From positions 1 to 33,291 of the forward strand of contig SYIL01000036.1 of assembly GCA_005798825.1 (NCBI GenBank): a DNA stretch of 33,291 bases. Direction: 5' to 3'. The position numbers and the translations under genes were made by a program. This DNA is from Bacteroidota bacterium (GTDB lineage Bacteria; Bacteroidota; Bacteroidia; NS11-12g; UBA955). The notes under the pieces are model-generated. The model was not told where the DNA came from. It did no database searches and was given only the letters and a program-made list of their open reading frames with translations. This document shows, piece after piece, positions 16,757-23,703 of this stretch (position 1 is the first letter of the stretch; each line of letters opens with the position of its first letter).

Positions 16757-17371
16757 ATGAAAAACCCTTCTATCTTGCCTCCGAAAACGTTCCCAAAAAT
16801 GCAAATTATAATCGTGTTTATTGTATCGATATTGATCGTGTCTTGCTCAACAAATGATTCAAAAGAGAGAAGGGAAAATCCTTTGCCCAAACACCCAAAC
16901 ACCATTTCTGATTCAATATCTGTTTTGCGTTCTTGGCAAAATAGGTTCCTCAACAAACCCTATACTGTATTGATTACTTTTAGTACCGAATGCCCTATTT
17001 CAAAATCATATGTATCTGATATTCAACAATTTGTTCAACAATCTAATCCCGATTCATTTGCGTTTTGTGTTTTGATTCCCAATGTGTCTTCACGCAATAT
17101 GGCAGTTTTTAAGGACATTGAATTTAGAGATACCAGCCTTGCAGTTTGCAATACCTTCGGTTTTACCGTGTATCCTGAATGCGTGGTATTGTCAAAAAAG
17201 AAGAAGGTTATCTACAGGGGATGTATCGATGATAGGCCTGTTGATGTGGGTGTTATATACCCTCATGCTACAAAGAAGTTTTTGGCACAAGTAATAATGG
17301 ATATTCAGCACAATACCAATATTTCAGTACCTTCGAACAAGGCTATTGGCTGTTTTATTGGCAAAGAATAA
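16757..17371 (+). CDS. Redoxin (thioredoxin-fold) lipoprotein
   Basis: From ATG 16757 the protein is 204 residues; an alternative ATG at 16799 would begin right at the hydrophobic core (MQIIIVFIVSILIVSC). Either way a lipobox-like SILIVSC precedes an S-T-N-D linker, so it is probably a lipoprotein. The thioredoxin-fold part carries FSTECPISKSY, the CPxS motif found in redoxins that accompany cytochrome/copper-oxidase-like proteins, and the cis-proline region FTVYPECVVLS. Only one cysteine is in the usual active-site position, so it is unlikely to be a classic CxxC reductase. It lies 8 nt after the methyltransferase and 7 nt before the cytochrome gene, so it probably works with the latter in the periplasm. 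Confidence 0.72.
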   Translation: MKNPSILPPKTFPKMQIIIVFIVSILIVSCSTNDSKERRENPLPKHPNTISDSISVLRSWQNRFLNKPYTVLITFSTECPISKSYVSDIQQFVQQSNPDSFAFCVLIPNVSSRNMAVFKDIEFRDTSLAVCNTFGFTVYPECVVLSKKKKVIYRGCIDDRPVDVGVIYPHATKKFLAQVIMDIQHNTNISVPSNKAIGCFIGKE

Positions 17372-17378
17372 ACGATTC

Positions 17379-18797
17379 ATGGGAGATTTACACAAATACA
17401 AATTGCCGATTATTTGGATAGTAATAGCCCTTTCGCTTGGGTTGGCCTGTCTTTTTTTTACAAGAACCGAAACCCCCATTACTCCGATTGCTGTATTGCC
17501 AGAAAAACCCACATTTAGCCAGCATATCGCTCCAATTTTGCTCAAGAATTGTTTGCCTTGTCATCGTAAAAATGGGGCCGCACCCTTTTCATTGGAATCT
17601 TTCTCTGCAGTAAAAAAAAGAGCCAAAACCATCGCAAGAGTAACATTGGCTCGGTATATGCCTCCCTGGCCAGCCGATCCTTTGTACTCACATTTTATTG
17701 GAGAAAAAGTGCTTTCCCAAATTCAAATAGACATGATTCAGCGATGGTATAAAACAGGCGCAAACGAAGGCCCCAAAATACAATTTGCGTATGTGCCTCC
17801 CTTAATTTCTCGAAGCACTATTCGCAAACCCGACTTAGTGGTTCAATTTGATAGTATTGCCTTACATGAAGGGGATCAAGATCGCTTTTATATTATGAAG
17901 GCACATGTGCAAATCCCCCAAGACAGAGTGGTTTCTGCACTTGAATTTGTTCCTGGGGTATACGGATTGGTTCACCATGTAAATGGCCATTTGCTCTTGT
18001 ATCGAGACGGAAACAAAAAAAAGCCCAAGTATGCCAACGTTACAATTGATGTGAGCCAGCCGAATCAAACATATCGATTCAAGGCATTGGAATTAGAACA
18101 AGATGACGGCAGTTTGCCCGAACGAATTCATTCTGCATTTAATTATTTGCCGGGGGTTGAGGGGATTGAATATCCCAACGGGATTGGAAACTTTACACTG
18201 AGCAAGAATTTTGCTGTTGTATTAAATGATATTCACTACGGACCCAGTGATCAGGAGGCAATTGATCATAGCGTATTGAATATTTTTTTTTCCAAAAATA
18301 AACCCAAGAGAAAAACCTCAGAGATTATGTTGGGTACCAACGGACGCAGTAAAATTACTCCGCCTTTGGTTATTTCTCCCAACCAAATTTCGACCCATTT
18401 TACCCGTTACACGATCGATGCCGATATTTCAGTCCTTACCATAAATCCGCATTTGCACCAGTTGGGCAAATCTTTTTTGGCATTTGCCATTAAGCCCAAT
18501 GGAGATACTATTCCATTGATTCGTATCAATCGTTGGAATTTCAATTGGCAGTATTTTTACACTTTTAAAAAGATGACCAAAATTCCAGCCGGTTCAGAAA
18601 TTGTGGCAATTGCTGTATTTGATAACACTACAAGCAACAAATCTAACCCCAATAGACCTCCTATCGAAGTGCGGGAAAGGTTTGACACAGGAGGGGCGAG
18701 TATGCGCGCCTCAGATGAGATGTTTCAGTGTATCCTTACCTACACCCCTTACCAAACCAACGACGAAACAATTTCTTTGGAAAAAAATACACCCTAA
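17379..18797 (+). CDS. Cytochrome c / copper type II ascorbate-dependent monooxygenase-like protein
   Basis: Start ATG 17379 (472 residues) is preferred over the in-frame TTG 17346 because it follows the redoxin stop by 7 nt and opens an N-terminal membrane anchor (about 9-27). A short c-type cytochrome segment follows with heme motif CLPCH (58-62) and the axial-ligand region RYMPPWPADP. The C-terminal half resembles the peptidylglycine-monooxygenase fold. It has VHHVNGHLLLY, a DIHYGP motif and the H-x-H pair in INPHLHQLGK, all candidate copper ligands. Such fusions occur in Bacteroidota and Planctomycetes, usually beside redoxins. The substrate is unknown. It is exported or anchored with the catalytic part in the periplasm. 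Confidence 0.78.
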   Translation: MGDLHKYKLPIIWIVIALSLGLACLFFTRTETPITPIAVLPEKPTFSQHIAPILLKNCLPCHRKNGAAPFSLESFSAVKKRAKTIARVTLARYMPPWPADPLYSHFIGEKVLSQIQIDMIQRWYKTGANEGPKIQFAYVPPLISRSTIRKPDLVVQFDSIALHEGDQDRFYIMKAHVQIPQDRVVSALEFVPGVYGLVHHVNGHLLLYRDGNKKKPKYANVTIDVSQPNQTYRFKALELEQDDGSLPERIHSAFNYLPGVEGIEYPNGIGNFTLSKNFAVVLNDIHYGPSDQEAIDHSVLNIFFSKNKPKRKTSEIMLGTNGRSKITPPLVISPNQISTHFTRYTIDADISVLTINPHLHQLGKSFLAFAIKPNGDTIPLIRINRWNFNWQYFYTFKKMTKIPAGSEIVAIAVFDNTTSNKSNPNRPPIEVRERFDTGGASMRASDEMFQCILTYTPYQTNDETISLEKNTP

Positions 18798-19915
18798 TGC
18801 AGGTAATTGAAATAATAGAATCAAAACAAGTGTCACTATTCCATTCGGTTTTACATAGGGTTTACCGCAATGACAAACAGTTTATTTTCCCGATAGAGAA
18901 TGATGTTGAGGCGGTTTTTGACAAAAATAAAAATAAATCGTTTCAACGTGGCAACATACGAAGATGGGTATTGTTGGATTCAGAGGGTCTTTTGGCCGGG
19001 AGAATCGCTGCATTCTATTTGCAAAAATCCAAATCAGGTAAACGCGGTGGAATCGGATTTTTTGATTGTGTAGACAATACCGAATATGCCACAACCCTTT
19101 GGGATATAGCTGAGCAGTATTTAATAGAAGAACGATGTGAATGGATAGATGCCCCCATTAATTTTGGAGACCGCGACAGCTTTTGGGGTCTTTTGATTTG
19201 CAGCCATACACCCGTATCCTATAAAGAGAATTACAATCCACCCTATTATCAACAGTGGATTGAATCTAGGGGGTATTCTGTAGAAATCGTTCAAAACACC
19301 TATGAGATTACCAATGAGAAGTTTAACTACAAGCGGTTCAGAACCATCGCTGATCGTGTAATGCAAAAACCCAATTACCGGTTTGTTTTTTTAGATTACG
19401 GCCAAATCGAAACATTCGCCAAAGATTTTGTATCAATTTACAATGAGGCTTGGACATTTCACGAAGATTTTGCCCCCCTTGAATCTATTATTCTTCAAAA
19501 ACGTTTGAATGAGATAAAACCCGCTATGCCCAAGGAATTTGCTGTGTTTGCCTACGACAATGAAAAGCCCATTGGTTTTTTTATTGCAATATTAGAGTTG
19601 AACCAGGTATTTTCGAGATTCAAAGGGAAAATGGGCTCACTACAAAAAGTGCAATTTTTACTCAATCGAAAAAATATAGACAAAGGCAAAGCCATTGTAT
19701 TTGGCATTGTTCCAAGCCACCAAAATTTGGGAATCGAAACAGGTCTAATCATGAAGTTTCATGAAGGCGTTATGCTATCTAAACGAATACATACGCTTGA
19801 ATTGGCATGGATTGGAGACTTTAATCCTAAAATGATCAGCCTGTTGGAAGCAGTGGGGGCACAAAAAACCAAAATTCACCATACCTATCGAAAAGAAATT
19901 GTCGAAGGCATTTGA
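18797..19915 (+). CDS. GNAT-fold N-acetyltransferase-like protein
   Basis: ATG 18797 shares one base with the preceding stop (TAATG), so this start is well supported; the protein is 372 residues. The N-terminal part has GRIAAFYLQK, GGIGFFDCVDN and the WIDAPINFGDRDSFWGLL and YNPPYYQQWIESRGY segments. The C-terminal part has AIVFGIVPSHQNLGIETGLI and a final LEAVGAQKTKIHHTYRK. This pattern belongs to a family of large GNAT-related proteins that is common in Bacteroidota and has no established substrate. It is cytoplasmic and shows no signal peptide. It is the last gene of a four-gene run; the tRNA-Lys promoter overlaps its stop codon. Confidence 0.7.
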   Translation: MQVIEIIESKQVSLFHSVLHRVYRNDKQFIFPIENDVEAVFDKNKNKSFQRGNIRRWVLLDSEGLLAGRIAAFYLQKSKSGKRGGIGFFDCVDNTEYATTLWDIAEQYLIEERCEWIDAPINFGDRDSFWGLLICSHTPVSYKENYNPPYYQQWIESRGYSVEIVQNTYEITNEKFNYKRFRTIADRVMQKPNYRFVFLDYGQIETFAKDFVSIYNEAWTFHEDFAPLESIILQKRLNEIKPAMPKEFAVFAYDNEKPIGFFIAILELNQVFSRFKGKMGSLQKVQFLLNRKNIDKGKAIVFGIVPSHQNLGIETGLIMKFHEGVMLSKRIHTLELAWIGDFNPKMISLLEAVGAQKTKIHHTYRKEIVEGI

Positions 19916-19941
19916 TTTTAAGTCTTACGGTTGTATTTTTG
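19911..19941 (+). promoter_or_regulatory. Strong Bacteroidota-type promoter of tRNA-Lys
   Basis: TTTG (19911-19914), a 19-nt spacer and TATTTTTG (19934-19941) fit the consensus exactly. The -33 box overlaps the TGA stop (19913-19915) of the upstream gene. The tRNA starts 30 nt downstream. Confidence 0.8.
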
Positions 19942-19970
19942 CACCCTGATTTTGACAAGTTAAGTGCATT

Positions 19971-20043
19971 GATTCCGTAGCTCAGTTGGTAGAGCAATAC
20001 ACTTTTAATGTATGGGCCCTGGGTTCGAGTCCCAGCGGGATCA
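19971..20043 (+). tRNA. tRNA-Lys(UUU)
   Basis: The 73-nt cloverleaf has acceptor arms GATTCCG / CGGGATC, D-arm GCTC..GAGC, anticodon stem ATACA / TGTAT with loop CTTTTAA (anticodon TTT), T-arm CTGGG / CCCAG with loop TTCGAGT, and discriminator A20043. CCA is not encoded. A terminator follows immediately. Confidence 0.96.
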
Positions 20044-20045
20044 CA

Positions 20046-20070
20046 AAAGCCACCTTTGGTGGCTTTTTTT
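20046..20070 (+). terminator. Rho-independent terminator after tRNA-Lys
   Basis: AAAGCCACC (20046-20054) pairs with GGTGGCTTT (20058-20066) across a 3-nt TTT loop, followed by T residues to 20070. Confidence 0.9.
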
Positions 20071-20084
20071 GTTCAATCCTTAGG

Positions 20085-20207
20085 GTTTGGCGCTTCAAGA
20101 AGTTGGCGATTTTTACAACCAATGTTGCTGCGAGGTTGAATGTTTGTTGAACCACAAAACTGACATACGAAGCACTGAACCCGCTTTTCTGCCAAACGCC
20201 TGTTAGC
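20085..20207. repeat. attC-like palindromic repeat, copy 1
   Basis: GTTTGGC (20085-20091) pairs with GCCAAAC (20191-20197), and a GTTAGC core follows at 20202-20207. Inside lie TTGGCGA (20103-20109), ATGTTGC (20122-20128) and ACCACAAA (20151-20158). The same words occur in the same order in copy 2 at 21212-21302. It lies just past the stop of the 20213-21151 gene on the minus strand, where an attC would sit in a gene cassette. The outer left GCTAAC arm is missing or degraded. Confidence 0.5.
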
Positions 20208-20212
20208 GGCTG

Positions 20213-21151
20213 TTAAAATCTTCGTGTCATGCTGAACGCTATGCCTGTATTGTTGTCCTTTGACGGAAAACTATATATGTTCCATGTCGTTAATTTGTAT
20301 TTTGGTTTACGACTAGTTATTAAATTCCACGCACTTAAAATCATTGTAGTTGTCCCAAGTCCTATATTGACCATTGAAAGTGTTTTTGGACTTTCGTTTG
20401 GGTAATTTGTTCCCCCGCCATTAATTTCTTTTGGAAACATTGCAGAACCAAGGGCAATTTGTCCAGCTCCAGTAATTAGTCCAATAATTGGAATTGTTTT
20501 ATTCGTTGTGCCTTTGCCAATTTGAATTCCGTTAACTGTGTTAAGTGATAGATTTAGTCCGCCAATAATTGAAGATGAAATACCGTAAGCAGGAGTAATA
20601 TTCACTGGTGATGGTCCGTAAGTCGGCTGTATCATTGCACATTCTTCTTTTGTAAGTCCACTTGTCAAAACCCACTTGTCAACCGTTGAATTATTCATTG
20701 CTAATAGTTCATCGTATTTGTGTTTGCTGTTTATGTCAACCGCAACTTGTCTGCTTGTGGTTTGCTCTACCAAATAACCAACTGCACAAATAGTTCCGTC
20801 TTTGTCAATGAAGCAAGGTTTTCTTTGGTCTGCATAGTCGTAGTTTTTAGGAAATATTCCATTTGTCCAGTAGTCGTGAAGTAGGTCTAAAAGGTGATTG
20901 CGTTTGGTTTTTAGGTCAGCAGAAAGAGTAGAAACGTCTTTATTTCTAAGTAAATTTTCAACATACTCAAGATGAGTTCGAATTCTAAGATTATTGTCAG
21001 TCGTTGCGTTTGGCTTGTATCCAAACTTACTTTCATAACTAATGTCGCCAAGAAGTGGGTTAACCATTTGGGTTGTTTCAAGCGATGATTTGTTGTAGCC
21101 AAGAAATAGTATTGCAACTGTCAATGTAAAGATGATTGGTAGATTTTTCAT
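20213..21151 (-). CDS. Secreted or membrane-associated protein of unknown function between attC-like repeats
   Basis: The 312-residue protein starts with a signal-like hydrophobic segment (MKNLPIIFTLTVAILFLGY). The N-terminal half contains the conserved block LRIRTHLEYVENLLR, KRNHLLDLLHDYW and KPCFIDKDGTICAVGYLVEQTTSRQVA, which I recognise from uncharacterised Bacteroidota proteins. The C-terminal half is rich in Gly, Ile, Asn and Thr, has two or three weakly hydrophobic stretches (around 200-235 and 255-275), and could be membrane-inserted. No enzyme motif is visible. Its base composition is more AT-rich than that of the surrounding housekeeping genes. Related palindromic repeats on both sides suggest it is a single-gene mobile cassette. 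Confidence 0.65.
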   Translation of the reverse strand: MKNLPIIFTLTVAILFLGYNKSSLETTQMVNPLLGDISYESKFGYKPNATTDNNLRIRTHLEYVENLLRNKDVSTLSADLKTKRNHLLDLLHDYWTNGIFPKNYDYADQRKPCFIDKDGTICAVGYLVEQTTSRQVAVDINSKHKYDELLAMNNSTVDKWVLTSGLTKEECAMIQPTYGPSPVNITPAYGISSSIIGGLNLSLNTVNGIQIGKGTTNKTIPIIGLITGAGQIALGSAMFPKEINGGGTNYPNESPKTLSMVNIGLGTTTMILSAWNLITSRKPKYKLTTWNIYSFPSKDNNTGIAFSMTRRF

Positions 21152-21211
21152 TGTGTTAAATTTTATTTAGTTGTTACTATGTCTGTCGTTGTTTGGTCTG
21201 CATTAATAAAA

Positions 21212-21302
21212 GCTAACGGTTGGGGCTTGGCGAATGTTGCGAATTTTACCACAAATGTGTCTGCTAGCAATGAATCGCCAATTTCTTGTAGGTGCCGTTA
21301 GC
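21212..21302. repeat. attC-like palindromic repeat, copy 2
   Basis: Outer arms GCTAACGG (21212-21219) and CCGTTAGC (21295-21302) pair perfectly. Inner arms TTGGCGA (21227-21233) and TCGCCAA (21275-21281) also pair. The two are separated by unpaired spacers of 7 and 13 nt. This nested R/L arrangement and the 91-nt length resemble integron attC sites. The core reads GTTAGC and is not the canonical GTTRRRY. It shares TTGGCGA, ATGTTGC (21234-21240), ACCACAAA (21248-21255) and GTTAGC with copy 1. It lies between the M48 stop and the start of the downstream gene. Confidence 0.55.
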
Positions 21303-21316
21303 AACTGATTTTATTT

Positions 21317-22114
21317 TCAGTCCTTCAATTCTGCTTTCAATTTGACCCATGTCTCGTTAGATAAAACTGGTTTATAATCTGTCAATTTACCTTTGTTGTA
21401 TTCAATGATATACTCAGCTCTTTCTTTTGAATCTGGATGTGTGCTTATCCATGTTAAGTATTTTGTCGCTTCATCTTCTTTGTCTGATAGTTTATAGAGA
21501 AAGTTAGCAAATGGTTGAGGATTGATTTTAGCATTCACTAAATAATCAACTGCTTTGATGTCTGCTTCTTTTTCTAAACTTCTATCAAAGGCTGATGATG
21601 AAAGTATTTTTGCTGTCTCTTTTATAGCTTCTAACCCGCCATTACCTGTTGTCATTGATATTAAAACTGAAAGTCCGATTTCTTTGACTAGTTTCTTCAT
21701 CACATGATTTAGTTCTATATGTGCAATTTCATGAGATATAACTCCAGCTAACTCTTCTTGATTGTCAGAATTTAATATTAACCCACTAAAGACGATTAAA
21801 TGTCCGTTCGGTAGCGCAAAAGCATTTATTTCATCTTTGTTAAGGATGTGAACTTTTATTTTCTCTCTGTCAATGTTATTTGACTTACAAATGAGAGTTA
21901 CAATACTGTCCATAGAGTTTATCACCAGTTCGTTGGTGATTTCCTTTTCTGTTTTTTTAAAAACTTCCCAAAAAAGTTCTCCTAACTTTTGTTCTGTCTT
22001 GTCAGTTACTTGTTGGACTTTAAAAACGCTAACCCAGTCAATATGATTTAATCCAAACCATGTCCCGAAAAAAAGCACAACCGTTATTGTTCCTTGAATA
22101 ATTGTTCTTTTCAT
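21317..22114 (-). CDS. M48-family membrane-anchored metallopeptidase
   Basis: The 265-residue protein has one N-terminal membrane helix (about 5-25) and a periplasm-facing M48 zinc peptidase domain. The HEIAH motif appears within AGVISHEIAHIELNHV (zinc ligands two His, catalytic Glu), and the third ligand is the Glu of SLEKEADIKAVDYL. The YLTWISTHPDSKERAEYI segment matches the M48 end. Family members such as BepA and HtpX act in envelope protein quality control. Its ATG is 2 nt after the DUF4870-like stop, so it is the last gene of a four-gene membrane operon. An attC-like repeat follows it. Confidence 0.88.
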   Translation of the reverse strand: MKRTIIQGTITVVLFFGTWFGLNHIDWVSVFKVQQVTDKTEQKLGELFWEVFKKTEKEITNELVINSMDSIVTLICKSNNIDREKIKVHILNKDEINAFALPNGHLIVFSGLILNSDNQEELAGVISHEIAHIELNHVMKKLVKEIGLSVLISMTTGNGGLEAIKETAKILSSSAFDRSLEKEADIKAVDYLVNAKINPQPFANFLYKLSDKEDEATKYLTWISTHPDSKERAEYIIEYNKGKLTDYKPVLSNETWVKLKAELKD

Positions 22115-22116
22115 GA

Positions 22117-22548
22117 TTATGGTTTACAAATTATGTTGGTCAACGAACCATAAAACCACCATTCTACGTGGATTCCTTTCCTTGTTTGAATTGCTGTATA
22201 GATGGTTGCAATAAATTCAGTCAAGTTGAATACTATTATAGCAATTATGTAAGCAATATATTTACTCGTGATTGTTTCTTCTGTAAAGATTATTGAAATG
22301 GTCCACCAAAACCCATAGCTATTAATGAAAAGTATTGATAATTGAGAAAGCAATGCTTGGGTGCAATGCCAACGAACAAAGTATGTTCCTTTTCGATTAC
22401 CCAAGTAAAAAATCAAAGTTGCGATTAGATTAATAATGGGTAAAGGCAAGCCTGCCATAATGGCAATTAATGACATTAAATAACTGTTTGATGCTTTTTC
22501 TGCTTCATGATCCCCTGGTTTATAGGCGAAATTTGCAACGTTTTTCAT
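22117..22548 (-). CDS. DUF4870-like small membrane protein
   Basis: I use ATG 22548 (143 residues), which overlaps the upstream stop as ATGA; the longer ATG 22575 would overlap by 31 nt. The protein has four hydrophobic segments, starting with LMSLIAIMAGLPLPIINLIATLIFYL, followed by RKGTYFVRWHCTQALLSQL. The latter resembles the FVRFHAxQAL motif typical of DUF4870/TIC20-like proteins. A terminal short basic loop (IQTRKG) precedes the last helix. The function of the family is not known. It sits between DUF2752 and M48 genes. Confidence 0.65.
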   Translation of the reverse strand: MKNVANFAYKPGDHEAEKASNSYLMSLIAIMAGLPLPIINLIATLIFYLGNRKGTYFVRWHCTQALLSQLSILFINSYGFWWTISIIFTEETITSKYIAYIIAIIVFNLTEFIATIYTAIQTRKGIHVEWWFYGSLTNIICKP

Positions 22549-22955
22549 AGTCCTTTTGTTATATTCCAAATCCAATTAATAATTACGAGCAATACCAATG
22601 GTATTGCATAGCGTGGTTTTTTTAAATATGTCTCAATTTTTTGATAAAATTCAAACAACGTTTTCCTTTTAGTTACAAGGTCAACAGCAATCCATAGAGG
22701 AGCCGAAAACAGTATGACCGCAACTATATAGCCTAAAGGATTAATGATTAGAGCTTCTACAAAATTTCCTTTTGTCAAAGAAATGATTGAACGTGTTGAG
22801 CCACAGGAAGGGCAGGGTATATTTGTAGTATGCTTTACAAGGCAAACTTCAAATGATTTAGTTTCAGTAATATTTAAACCAAAATAAAGCCAAATATACC
22901 CTGCTATACAAGCTAAGAATAATATTGTATATAGCTTATTCCTGGCAAAAGTCAT
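22545..22955 (-). CDS. DUF2752 family membrane protein
   Basis: The 136-residue protein has the diagnostic DUF2752 motif CLVKHTTNIPCPSCGSTRSI (three Cys, with CPSCG) followed by a helix bearing the NPLG tetrapeptide. Three to four transmembrane helices are apparent. Its ATG overlaps the TM2 stop by one base and its stop overlaps the next start by 4 nt, showing tight translational coupling. The CPxCG pair could bind a metal or be redox active; no function is established. Confidence 0.88.
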   Translation of the reverse strand: MTFARNKLYTILFLACIAGYIWLYFGLNITETKSFEVCLVKHTTNIPCPSCGSTRSIISLTKGNFVEALIINPLGYIVAVILFSAPLWIAVDLVTKRKTLFEFYQKIETYLKKPRYAIPLVLLVIINWIWNITKGL

Positions 22956-23293
22956 TAATACAAAAATTGTTGAAGTTTTTGCATATTTTTTTCTCTTGTT
23001 GCTCCTTGAATCATGAACCAGTCAATAATTGTCCATAATCCGAAACCCCCACAAGTCAAAAGTTTACCAACACCAATCCCGTTGTCGCCAATCATAAAAC
23101 GGTCTATGCCTAAGCTACCTGCTAAGATTGAAACAATAAGGGTTGTTGTTGGATCTTTCAATTGAACAGATGATAACATTGCCCATTTTGAATCATCAAG
23201 AGCAATCAGTCTTTCTCTAACCATGTTCATTTGATGACTTTCGAAGAATTTTCCATTTGACATGATGAACATGTCGACTTTTTGTGAATCCAT
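22955..23293 (-). CDS. TM2 domain-containing protein
   Basis: The 112-residue protein has a soluble N-terminus of about 45 residues and then the TM2 domain: two hydrophobic segments around 48-98 with GSLGIDRFMIGDNGIGVGKLL (G..G.DRF..G....G..K) and WTIIDWFMI. TM2 proteins are small two-helix membrane proteins of unknown biochemical role. It is the first gene of the operon TM2, DUF2752, DUF4870-like, M48. No convincing promoter was found; TAAATTTA just upstream of the start is only an approximate -7 box. Confidence 0.85.
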   Translation of the reverse strand: MDSQKVDMFIMSNGKFFESHQMNMVRERLIALDDSKWAMLSSVQLKDPTTTLIVSILAGSLGIDRFMIGDNGIGVGKLLTCGGFGLWTIIDWFMIQGATREKNMQKLQQFLY

Positions 23294-23703
23294 TTTTATT
23301 TCATTTAAATTTATCCTAATCGTGTGGCTTTTCGGTTTCGCCCCGTTTTTTTAGCGTGGGTTCTGGTCTCCACGTTTTATTATTAGTTTTTGTCAGTCGT
23401 AAAATGTCAGCCAAAGCCAAGAAGATTTATTCATTTCTATCACTGTGACGTTATCGTTTTAACTTGCCCATAACTTGATTATATTCGAAACTACGCCAAT
23501 AAAACATGATTTACAAAACTAATGTATACCATTTATTTTTATGTAGTTTATGAACAGTACAAATTGCGTATTAGCGATTATATAAAAACAACACTTTTTG
23601 CGGTTATGCAGTTTTAAATTATACTGTTCGATAGGGTTTGTGTGTTTTTTTTATTGTATACTTGATTTATATTTTTTTTTTGTTAACATTTGAATAAAAA
23701 AAT
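23294..23703. other. AT-rich 410-nt gene-free region between divergent genes
   Basis: No credible coding sequence or RNA gene was seen. It holds a short hairpin CGTGG / CCACG (23355-23359 / 23370-23374) and inverted repeats AAACTAC / GTAGTTT (23488-23494 / 23543-23549) nested inside CATAAC / GTTATG (23469-23474 / 23603-23608). This nested layout is loosely attC-like, but the arms are short and the sequence is AT-rich. The promoters of the TM2 operon and of the T9SS gene must lie here. Confidence 0.4.

Noticed and set aside
20085-23293. Integration of the accessory segment into the tRNA-Lys gene by a site-specific island
   Set aside because: I found no second copy of the tRNA 3' end and no integrase in the window, so there is no attL/attR evidence.
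23469-23608. Third attC-like repeat (CATAAC / GTTATG with inner AAACTAC / GTAGTTT)
   Set aside because: The arms are short, the region is very AT-rich and it shares none of the words common to the two better copies.
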